DNA of 11,217 nt, from NCBI GenBank assembly GCA_002413185.1, contig DHWM01000010.1, positions 1-11,217 of the forward strand, given 5' to 3'. Of this stretch, positions 1 to 5,760 are shown one piece after another. Made by a program: the position numbers and the translations under genes. The stretch comes from Actinobacteria bacterium UBA5182. Lineage in GTDB: Bacteria > Actinomycetota > UBA4738. The notes beneath the pieces are model-generated. The model saw nothing but the letters and a program-made list of their open reading frames with translations. It was not told where the DNA came from and did not search any database. Within the stretch, counting starts at the first letter, position 1. Each line of letters opens with the position of its first letter.

Positions 1-1116
1 TCAGTCGAGCAGCCCAAGACCCTTCGCCCAGGAGGTCGCGTAGCCCTCGATCTCGACGGCTTCCAGCCACTGGTCTCGCTGCAACGGGCGGTCGCACTCG
101 ACCATGATCGCGTACTCGTCGGCGAACTCTTTCGTCTTCGACGCCTCGATGGCGGCGGCCTGGGGCCCGTGGTGCATTCCCTGCGGGTGGTGGGTGATGA
201 ACGCCTCGCCGATCCCGGCCCGGGAGAAGAACTGCCCCCGGTGGTAGAAGAGCACCTCGTCCTTGTCGATGTTCGAGTGGAAGAACGGCACCCGCAGCGC
301 CGTTGGATCACCGGTCTCGGTGGGGCGCGGCGCGAACGTCCCGATCTCGAACCCATCGCTGTCGAAGGTGACGTGCACGCTGGGCGGCAGGTGGTACCGG
401 GGCGAGACCACCGGCCGGAAGTCCCTGACGTTGAGCCGGATTGGGCAGAGGTCTCCCTGCCAGCCGACGACGTCGAGGGGGTGCCATGGGTAGGTCAGCG
501 CGGTGTAGGAGTTGTCGCGCTTGACCCGTACCTCGAACTCACCCCGTTCGTCGTGCGGGTCCGGCTCCGGGGTCTCCAGGACGCCGGGGTCGAACAGCGC
601 GTGGCGGCCCAGGATGCCCCTGTCGGGCAGCCGGTATTCGCCACGGCCCTCCACGATGTAGAAGAAGTTGTCGTCGGCTTCGGTCACGACGCGATGGGTG
701 GTGCCCTTCGGTACCACCAGGAAGTCTCCGTCCGAGAATCGGAGCGGCCCGTAGTCGGTCTCCAGCACTCCCGAACCGTGGTGGATGAAGTAGCAGACGT
801 CCCCGTCGGCATCCCGCAGGAAGTAGGGCATCGTCTCGGTTCGCCGCGACACGAAGATGGCCAGGTCCTCGTTCCACAGGATGCGCTGCCACTCGGCTCC
901 GGCGTCGCCCATGTCGGCCGGCTTCAGGCCGTTCAGGTCGTAGGCCCGGGGCTTGAGGTCGCCCTCCACTCGGATCCACGCGGTGGGCGGGTGGCTCCGG
1001 TACAGGTGGGATGCGCGACCGTCGAAGGCCTCCCGGCCGTGTTCCTCCTCGAACGTCCCCTCGGGCAGGCCAACGTGGGCCTGCTTGGTCACCTTGCCCT
1101 TCGACAGTGGGAACAT
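1..1116 (-). CDS. hmgA: Homogentisate 1,2-dioxygenase, short bacterial form
   Basis: Predicted cytosolic Fe(II) dioxygenase that opens the ring of homogentisate to maleylacetoacetate in tyrosine/phenylalanine breakdown. The 371-residue product has the double cupin look of the family. The N-terminus (MFPLSKGKVTKQAHVG), an HHGSG cupin segment near residues 112-116 and FVVPKGTTHR-like text near 132-142 mark the first cupin. The second half carries the likely metal site: His280 in PFFHSN, Glu287 in DKDEVLFY, and His316 in HHGPQ. At 371 residues it is shorter than the human or Pseudomonas enzymes (about 430-445), and the His-to-Glu spacing is 7 rather than 6 as in human HGD, so substrate specificity is inferred. 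The ATG at 1116 has a good GGGAGG ribosome site just upstream. It lies 28 bases after a small basic ORF, itself 18 bases after proC, so the three are probably cotranscribed. The stop is at the window edge and intact. Confidence 0.82.
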   Translation of the reverse strand: MFPLSKGKVTKQAHVGLPEGTFEEEHGREAFDGRASHLYRSHPPTAWIRVEGDLKPRAYDLNGLKPADMGDAGAEWQRILWNEDLAIFVSRRTETMPYFLRDADGDVCYFIHHGSGVLETDYGPLRFSDGDFLVVPKGTTHRVVTEADDNFFYIVEGRGEYRLPDRGILGRHALFDPGVLETPEPDPHDERGEFEVRVKRDNSYTALTYPWHPLDVVGWQGDLCPIRLNVRDFRPVVSPRYHLPPSVHVTFDSDGFEIGTFAPRPTETGDPTALRVPFFHSNIDKDEVLFYHRGQFFSRAGIGEAFITHHPQGMHHGPQAAAIEASKTKEFADEYAIMVECDRPLQRDQWLEAVEIEGYATSWAKGLGLLD

Positions 1117-1144
1117 GCCCGCCTCCCTCGCAGAACGGATGCCG

Positions 1145-1255
1145 TCAGCTCTTCTTGGCGGACGAGTGCTCCTTCTTCCTCCGACCGTCCCGTTCCTTCT
1201 TCTTCCGTTCGCGGTCCTTTGCCCATCGAACGATCTTGCGATCTCCCCTGCCCAT
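1145..1255 (-). CDS. Small, highly basic 36-residue protein
   Basis: A short ORF that exactly fills the gap between proC and hmgA. It encodes 36 residues, of which 17 are Lys or Arg (9 Lys, 8 Arg), beginning MGRGDRKIVRW and ending HSSAKKS. An AGGAGG ribosome site overlaps the sequence 4 bases before the ATG at 1255; an ATG 4 bases earlier (1259) is in another frame and is too close to the site. Spacing is 18 bases from the proC stop and 28 bases to the hmgA start, as expected for an operon member. The first seven residues resemble the start of the small ribosomal protein bTHX (MGKGDRR), but the remainder does not, so I assign no function. A nucleic-acid or ribosome-binding role is inferred from charge only. 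It could also be a fortuitous reading frame, although the tight spacing and ribosome site argue for translation. Confidence 0.55.
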   Translation of the reverse strand: MGRGDRKIVRWAKDRERKKKERDGRRKKEHSSAKKS

Positions 1256-1273
1256 CCATCCTCCTCCGCGTGC

Positions 1274-2116
1274 TCAGTCCTCGTCGGGTTCGTGGCCGAT
1301 GGCCAGCTCGGCGCTGCGGTTCCTGGCCGCGTCGATGGCGTTCAGGAAGGCCGCCCGAACGCCGGCCTGCTCCAGATGCCGGATGGCCGTGATGGTGGTC
1401 CCGCCGGGCGAGGTCACCATCTCCCGAAGCTCCACCGGGTGACGCTTGGTGTCGCGGAGCATCTTGGCGGAGCCGACCATGGTCTGGATGATCAGCTCGG
1501 TCCCCACGTCCCGGGACAACCCGAGCAGGATGCAGGCCTCGATCATGGCTTCGGCCAGCAGGAAGAAGTAGGCGGGGCCGCTTCCGCTGGTCGCGGTCAC
1601 CGCGTCCTGGTGCTTCTCGGACAGCCTGATGACGTGCCCCACGCTCGACAGGAGCTCCTCGGCCACCGCCAGATGCTTGTCCTCGGCGTGGGCACCGGGA
1701 CTCACCACGGACATCGCTTCGTCCACCAGCACCGGCACGTTCGACATCACCCGAACCACGGGCGTGTCCGGCGGGACGAAGCGCTCGATGAAGGAGGTCC
1801 TGATGCCGGCCGCGAAGCTGATCACGAGCTGGTCTTGCCGAACGACGTCGGTGATCTGGCTCATGAGCGTCTCCATGTCCTGCGGCTTGACCATGAGCAC
1901 CAGCGTCTGGGCCCACCGAACAGCTTCGGGATTGGAGAGCGTGGTGGCGACCCCCGTCCGCTCGCCCAGCTCCCGGGCCCGCTCCTCCCGCCGCGCGGTC
2001 ACCATGATCTCCGGGGCGGTCCGGCCCCCGGAACGGAGCAGCCCGGAGATGAGCGCCTCGCCCATGCGGCCTCCGCCGAGAAAGGCCACCCGTCTGTCGG
2101 TGCTCTGTTCGCTCAT
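1274..2116 (-). CDS. proC: Pyrroline-5-carboxylate reductase
   Basis: Last step of proline synthesis: NAD(P)H-dependent reduction of 1-pyrroline-5-carboxylate to proline in the cytosol. The 280-residue product has the usual family length. The N-terminal Rossmann fold shows FLGGGRMGEAL at residues 12-22, the VKPQ segment is at 76-79, and MSNVP at 124-128 corresponds to the MPNTP region of other ProC proteins. The C-terminal dimerisation domain holds the family signature: SGSGPAYFF at 177-185 and TSPGGTT at 235-241. The ATG at 2116 follows an AGGAG site with about 6 bases spacing. A TATACT -10 box lies 24 bases upstream of the start. The gene follows proline dehydrogenase in the same direction with a 53-base gap, so it can be read from its own promoter or by read-through. 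No odd features were seen. Confidence 0.95.
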   Translation of the reverse strand: MSEQSTDRRVAFLGGGRMGEALISGLLRSGGRTAPEIMVTARREERARELGERTGVATTLSNPEAVRWAQTLVLMVKPQDMETLMSQITDVVRQDQLVISFAAGIRTSFIERFVPPDTPVVRVMSNVPVLVDEAMSVVSPGAHAEDKHLAVAEELLSSVGHVIRLSEKHQDAVTATSGSGPAYFFLLAEAMIEACILLGLSRDVGTELIIQTMVGSAKMLRDTKRHPVELREMVTSPGGTTITAIRHLEQAGVRAAFLNAIDAARNRSAELAIGHEPDED

Positions 2117-2138
2117 CCCACTCCTGCCCTGGATGGCG

Positions 2139-2149
2139 CGAGTATAGGA
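2139..2149 (-). promoter_or_regulatory. Promoter of proC (-10 region)
   Basis: Minus-strand TCCTATACTCG with the -10 hexamer TATACT at 2141-2146, in the short gap before proC. The expected transcription start is near 2134, giving a leader of roughly 18 bases that contains the AGGAG site. I see no convincing -35 box at 17 bases. The same 11 bases occur before proline dehydrogenase. Confidence 0.55.
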
Positions 2150-2169
2150 GCGAGGCTACCCCTCCCGGC

Positions 2170-3105
2170 TCACCCTGTCGGCCGGAGCAGGTTCGAGGCG
2201 AAGAACCACACGTTGGCCGGGCGTTCGGCCAGGCGGCGGGTGAGGTAGGGATACCACGACGACCCGTACGGGATGTACACGCGAACCGGGAGACCCTCCC
2301 GGACCAGGGTCTGCTGGAGGTCGCGGCGAACCCCGTACAGCATCTGGAACTCGTACCGGTCTTCGGCCACACCGCGCAAGCCGATGAACCCCTTGGCGCC
2401 CTCGATGAGCCTGGGGTCATGGGTGGCCAGATGCACCGTGGAGCCGGCGGCGAGGAGCGCCGCGGCGACCCGGGCATAGTTCTTCCGAACCTCCGTCCGG
2501 TCGCTGAACGCGACGTCGGGAGGCTCCAAGTAGGCACCCTTCGCCATCCGAACGATGGCCTGGGGCCCACCGATGCGGTGAGCGTCATCGGTCGTTCGAT
2601 GGAGGTAGGCCTGAAGGCACACGCCCACGTTCGGATACCGGTCTCGAAGCTTCAGATAGACGGCCAGCGTGCCGTCGACGTACTCGCGGGCCTCCATGTC
2701 GATCATCACCAGGGTCGGGGGGTCCCTCTCCGATGCCACCTGCAGCACCCGTTCCACGTTCTCCAGGCACACGTCGATCCCGGCGTCCAGGCCGAGCTGG
2801 GTCAGCTTCACCGAGATGTTGCAGTCCACCTCCGGGTCATCGCCGACGCACTTCAACGCGCGGATGTAGGCATCCGCGGCCGCCGCGGCCTGGCCCGGCG
2901 AGGCGACGTTCTCGCCCAGGTGGTCGAGCATCCCCGCCACGCCTGCTCGCTGGAGCGAGCGGGCCGCCGCCATCCCCTCCTCGAGGGTCTCTCCGGCCAC
3001 GAATCGGTCGGCGATCCGGCGAAGCACCCGGTTCTGGGTGAGGAGGCGGCGGACCAGGGACTGCTCGGTGATCCAGATCATCGGCTTCCTGAGCAGGGTG
3101 GTCAT
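2170..3105 (-). CDS. Proline dehydrogenase (monofunctional)
   Basis: FAD-dependent oxidation of proline to pyrroline-5-carboxylate, first step of proline catabolism, normally at the inner face of the membrane. The 311-residue protein is the size of the single-domain bacterial enzymes (PruB/Thermus PRODH type) rather than bifunctional PutA. Motifs of the beta-alpha barrel are present: SVKLTQLG around 98-105, VMIDMEAREY at 133-142, LQAYLHRT at 164-171, RMAKGAYLE near 186-194, EFQMLYGVR at 252-260, and the substrate-carboxylate-binding arginine pair in YLTRRLAERP at 287-296. The start ATG at 3105 lacks a strong ribosome site, but a TATACT -10 box lies 29 bases upstream and no other in-frame start with better support is visible. 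No P5C dehydrogenase gene is in the window. It is divergent from the ABC-F gene and precedes proC. Confidence 0.93.
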   Translation of the reverse strand: MTTLLRKPMIWITEQSLVRRLLTQNRVLRRIADRFVAGETLEEGMAAARSLQRAGVAGMLDHLGENVASPGQAAAAADAYIRALKCVGDDPEVDCNISVKLTQLGLDAGIDVCLENVERVLQVASERDPPTLVMIDMEAREYVDGTLAVYLKLRDRYPNVGVCLQAYLHRTTDDAHRIGGPQAIVRMAKGAYLEPPDVAFSDRTEVRKNYARVAAALLAAGSTVHLATHDPRLIEGAKGFIGLRGVAEDRYEFQMLYGVRRDLQQTLVREGLPVRVYIPYGSSWYPYLTRRLAERPANVWFFASNLLRPTG

Positions 3106-3132
3106 GCCCGGCGCCGCGGTCCACTCACGTCC

Positions 3133-3143
3133 CGAGTATAGGA
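3133..3143 (-). promoter_or_regulatory. Promoter of proline dehydrogenase gene (-10 region)
   Basis: Minus-strand TCCTATACTCG, with TATACT at 3135-3140. The predicted start near 3128 gives a leader of about 23 bases. The -35 position is GC-rich and does not match TTGACA. It sits in the 83-base divergent gap shared with the ABC-F gene. Confidence 0.55.
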
Positions 3144-3188
3144 ACGGGGACCTTTCTGCCGCCGCCGGCCGGTACCCTTGTGCTCGCC

Positions 3189-4778
3189 ATGCTTGCGATA
3201 CGAGGGATCACCATGGAGGTCGGCGGGCGCGTCCTGCTCCAGGACGCCTCGTTCACCGTTCGGGCCGGCGACAGGGTGGGGCTGGTCGGGCGGAACGGCA
3301 TGGGCAAGACCAGCCTGCTGAAGGTCCTGGCTGGCGAATCGCCGCCGGTCCACGGGGCCATCTCCCGCCGCGGGGCGCTGGGGTACCTTCCGCAGGATCC
3401 TCGCATCGCCGGCATCGATCCGGGGCTCCTCGCGGTGACTCACGTCCTGTCCGGACGGGGCCTGGACCGCGCCACCTCCCGCTTGGAGAGCCTTCGCCTG
3501 GCGTTGGAGGAGAACGCCTCCCCCAAGAACGTGGCCCGGTACTCCCGGGCCGAGGAGGCCTACCGGGACGCGGGCGGCTATTCGGCCGACGGGGAGACCA
3601 GGCGGATCGCCGGCGGCCTCGGGCTCGGTCCCGACCGGCTCGACCTCCCGGTCAGGGTGCTGTCGGGAGGTGAACGGCGGCGCCTGGAGCTCGCCCGGAT
3701 CCTGTTCGCCGGCAGCGATCTGCTCCTGCTGGACGAGCCGACCAACCACCTCGACACCGACGCCAAGAGCTGGCTGATGAAGTTCCTCGCCTCGTACCGG
3801 GGCGCCTTGATCGTGGTGAGCCACGACATCATGCTCCTGGACGCTTCCATCACTCGCATCCTGCACCTGGACGACGCCGGCCTGGTGGAATACCGGGGGA
3901 CGTACTCGCAGTACCGCGAGACCCGCCGGCGCGATGAAGCGCGCCTGGCGAAGGTGGCCGCCCGTCAGCAGTCCGAGATCAAGCGGCTGTCCTCGCTGGC
4001 CGACGCCATGCGCCACTCAACCGAGAAGCGGGCCCGCAAGGCGAAGACCCTGGACACCCGGGTCGTGCGGATGAAGGCGGGAGCGCTGAGCGGTCCCGCC
4101 AAGGAGCGCCGGGTGGCGTTCAGGTTCCCCGAACCTCCGCACTGCGGCCAGACCGTGCTGCGGGCGGAAGGACTGTCCAAGAGCTACGGCGGACCCGAGG
4201 TCTTCCGGAACGTGACCTTCACCGTCGGCCGGGGTGAGCGCCTCCTGGTGATGGGGCTGAACGGCGCCGGGAAGACCAGCCTGCTGCGGATCCTGACGTC
4301 GGAGACCGAGCCCACCATGGGGTCGTTCCGCATGGGCCATGGGGTCTCCTTCGGATACTTCGCCCAGGAGCACGAAGGCCTCACCCCCGGGAAGGACGTC
4401 CTCACGCACATGCGCGAGCAGTCCTCCCAGCCCGACCAGACGCTCCGGGCGTTGCTGGGAATGTTCGGCCTGCCCGGCAAGCGGGCCTTTCAGAACGCCG
4501 GCACGTTGTCCGGAGGCGAGAAGACGAAGCTCTCACTGGCGCAGCTGGTGGCCGGCAAGCACAACCTGCTGCTGCTCGACGAGCCGACGAACAACCTCGA
4601 CCCCCCTTCGCGCGAGGCCATCGCCAGGGCGCTGGGGGCTTGGCCCGGCTCCATGGTGATCGTCACCCACGACCGGGAGTTCGTCCAGGCCCTGGAGCCC
4701 GAGCGAGTGCTGGTGATGCCCGACGGGACGCTCGACTACTGGAGCGAGGACCTGCTCGACCTGGTGTCCCTGGCGTAG
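3189..4778 (+). CDS. ABC-F family ATPase (translation factor type)
   Basis: Soluble twin-ATPase protein without membrane segments. Members of this family bind the ribosomal E site and rescue stalled or antibiotic-bound ribosomes. The 529-residue product (ATG at 3189) has two nucleotide-binding domains. Domain 1: Walker A GRNGMGKTS near 34-42, signature LSGGE at 158-162, Walker B and DEPTNHLD near 178-189. Domain 2: Walker A GLNGAGKTS near 356-364, signature LSGGE near 440, LLLLDEPTNNLD near 460, and a final VTHDREF switch histidine. The Arg/Lys-rich linker of about 80 residues between domains (roughly 225-315) is where the tRNA-interacting motif lies. An upstream GTG at 3180 is in frame, but ATG 3189 gives the normal family N-terminus. 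No Shine-Dalgarno is visible; TACCCT at 3173-3178 may be a -10 box giving an almost leaderless mRNA. Whether it is housekeeping or a resistance factor cannot be told from the sequence. Confidence 0.93.
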   Translation: MLAIRGITMEVGGRVLLQDASFTVRAGDRVGLVGRNGMGKTSLLKVLAGESPPVHGAISRRGALGYLPQDPRIAGIDPGLLAVTHVLSGRGLDRATSRLESLRLALEENASPKNVARYSRAEEAYRDAGGYSADGETRRIAGGLGLGPDRLDLPVRVLSGGERRRLELARILFAGSDLLLLDEPTNHLDTDAKSWLMKFLASYRGALIVVSHDIMLLDASITRILHLDDAGLVEYRGTYSQYRETRRRDEARLAKVAARQQSEIKRLSSLADAMRHSTEKRARKAKTLDTRVVRMKAGALSGPAKERRVAFRFPEPPHCGQTVLRAEGLSKSYGGPEVFRNVTFTVGRGERLLVMGLNGAGKTSLLRILTSETEPTMGSFRMGHGVSFGYFAQEHEGLTPGKDVLTHMREQSSQPDQTLRALLGMFGLPGKRAFQNAGTLSGGEKTKLSLAQLVAGKHNLLLLDEPTNNLDPPSREAIARALGAWPGSMVIVTHDREFVQALEPERVLVMPDGTLDYWSEDLLDLVSLA

Positions 4779-4800
4779 GGAAATGCTCGGGAACGTGAAA

Positions 4801-4863
4801 GGCCCGAGAGACCGCTGGCTCGTCGAGAGCCGAAGCCCCCAACCACCGTTGGCCCCTCGGGCC
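4801..4863. other. Perfect three-way-junction inverted-repeat pattern
   Basis: An outer 8-bp stem pairs GGCCCGAG (4801-4808) with CTCGGGCC (4856-4863). It encloses two perfect 5-bp hairpins: GGCTC 4817-4821 with GAGCC 4827-4831 (loop of 5), and CCAAC 4839-4843 with GTTGG 4848-4852 (loop of 4). It starts 22 bases after the ABC-F stop codon. There is no U-run after it on either strand, so it does not look like a simple terminator. On the minus strand an alternative hairpin with a C(UUCG)G loop is possible at 4827-4840, so the strand is undecided. Confidence 0.5.
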
Positions 4864-4959
4864 TGGTGCCCCAAGAAACCTCTTGCAGCTGTCTCGGTTT
4901 CCTTATGGTGACCCCTTTCGTTGGGCTTTGGGGCCTCCCGAGCCTCCCCACCCGCACAG

Positions 4960-5006
4960 CCAGTTGGCCTTCCCGACCGTACGAGCAGGTGCGCCCAGTT
5001 GGCCTT
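4960..5006. repeat. Two direct copies of CCAGTTGGCCTT, 35 bases apart
   Basis: Perfect 12-base copies at 4960-4971 and 4995-5006 inside the non-coding stretch. Each contains the near-palindrome GCCAGTTGGC/CCAGTTGG, so each could form a small hairpin or be a protein-binding half-site. Only two copies are seen in the window. Confidence 0.7.
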
Positions 5007-5108
5007 ACGGCTTTCCCAGGGGGTCCCATTCGGTTCCCTGACTCAACCGCTCCGGCTTCTTGGAGCAGGCGCATCCTCGCCGATGCCCCCCGGAGCCGTC
5101 AAGCAGAC

Positions 5109-5132
5109 AAAACCCCTGGTCGTCAGGAGTTT
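5109..5132 (-). terminator. Likely terminator of the mshA-like/GNAT operon
   Basis: On the minus strand AAACTCCTG (5132-5124) pairs with CAGGGGTTT (5118-5110) around a 5-base loop, followed by a TTTTG run. One pair is G-U on the minus strand but a C-A mismatch on the plus strand, which favours minus-strand function. It lies 71 bases beyond the GNAT stop codon. The U-tract is short, so strength is uncertain. Confidence 0.42.
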
Positions 5133-5203
5133 CCGCAGGTCAGAGGACGTTCAGAACTGAGTAGACAAAATCGACGAGGCCCTGACCTGGCCGAACGCTC
5201 CCC

Positions 5204-5752
5204 TTACGCGGTCCCGACCCGAGCCTCCCAGGCCTGTCTGGCGCGGTCGAACTCCTCCCGCTGGAGGCTCATGACCACGTGGTCCACCCACCGGCCCTCC
5301 TTCCACGAGCGCTCCCGGAGACGCCCCTCCAGGACGAACCCGCAGCGCTGGTACATGGAGATCGCCCGGTTGTTGTCGGCGAGCGTCCACAGCTCGACCT
5401 GGTGAAGGTCCCACCGGTCGAACGCGTAGCCGAGGAGCGCCATGGCGGAGTCGAGCGCGAAGCCCTGCCCCCAGTACGCCGGTTCCCCGATGAACATGTA
5501 GAACGAACAGATCCGGTCCCGGCGGCGGAACTGGTTGAGCCCGATCCGGCCGATGGGGCGGTCGTTCACCAGGATCGTGAAGGGCTGACCGCTCCTTCGG
5601 CTTCCCTGGATGTCCTGTTCGACGTCCTTCAGCGAATAGGGCTTCTCATAGTCCATGTACCGCCAGATCTCGGGGTGGTTCATCCACCGCTGGATCAGGG
5701 GGGCGTCCGACTCCTCGACCGGGCGAAGGGCGACGCTGTGTCCCCTGATCAT
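5204..5752 (-). CDS. GNAT family N-acetyltransferase (RimJ/RimL/SpeG-like)
   Basis: Acetyl-CoA-dependent acetyltransferase with a single GNAT domain, 182 residues. Visible features are the N-terminal strand VALRPVEESDAPLI, the acyl-CoA pyrophosphate loop YWGQGFA at 93-99, ADNNRAISMYQRCGFVLEG at 125-143 with the usual Asn and Tyr of motif B, and a terminal RERSWKEGRWVDHVVMS strand region. The pattern is that of Acetyltransf_3 proteins, which acetylate ribosomal protein N-termini, polyamines or small molecules; the substrate here is unknown. The start ATG 5752 is preceded by TGAGGT, which overlaps the stop of the upstream glycosyltransferase gene; the two genes are 8 bases apart and surely cotranscribed. 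It is too short to be a normal two-domain mycothiol synthase MshD, though its position next to an MshA-like gene raises the question. Confidence 0.9.
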   Translation of the reverse strand: MIRGHSVALRPVEESDAPLIQRWMNHPEIWRYMDYEKPYSLKDVEQDIQGSRRSGQPFTILVNDRPIGRIGLNQFRRRDRICSFYMFIGEPAYWGQGFALDSAMALLGYAFDRWDLHQVELWTLADNNRAISMYQRCGFVLEGRLRERSWKEGRWVDHVVMSLQREEFDRARQAWEARVGTA

Positions 5753-5760
5753 TGGCGACC

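Larger units (their letters stand above)
4779..5203. other. 425-base non-coding stretch rich in complementary stems
   Basis: This gap lies between the convergent ABC-F gene (plus) and GNAT gene (minus). Open frames through it have no recognisable protein motifs and no ribosome sites. Many complementary arms are visible: a three-helix arrangement at 4801-4863, GAAACC 4875-4880 with GGTTTC 4896-4901, GCTCCGG 5049-5055 with CCGGAGC 5090-5096 enclosing GCATC 5071-5075 with GATGC 5082-5086, and a hairpin at 5110-5132. Two short direct repeat pairs are also present. I looked for conserved cores of RNase P RNA, tmRNA, SRP RNA and the common riboswitches (SAM, TPP, FMN, cobalamin, glycine) and did not find them. 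A structured RNA, on either strand, is the main hypothesis; an eroded intergenic element is the alternative. Confidence 0.5.

Noticed and set aside
953..2248. Long plus-strand open frame opposite hmgA and proC (also 169-1392)
   Set aside because: It lies antisense to clear genes, has no protein motifs, and reflects high GC codon bias making stop-free shadows.
1089..2588. Long minus-strand open frame across proC and part of the proline dehydrogenase gene
   Set aside because: It is an out-of-frame shadow of two strongly supported genes, with an Arg/Gly/Ser-rich composition and no family features.
4960..5006. CRISPR array
   Set aside because: Only two 12-base copies, too short and too few, with no cas genes nearby.
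4736..5074. 112-codon minus-strand frame in the non-coding gap, and a plus-strand frame at 4921-5160
   Set aside because: Low-complexity Arg/Gly/Pro translations, no ribosome sites, and stems across the DNA fit a non-coding role better.
4779..5203. Identification as RNase P RNA, tmRNA, SRP RNA or a common riboswitch
   Set aside because: The conserved core sequences I know for these RNAs were not found on either strand.
5204..5752. Direct annotation as mycothiol synthase MshD
   Set aside because: Only one GNAT domain of 182 residues and RimJ/SpeG-like motifs; operon position alone is not enough.
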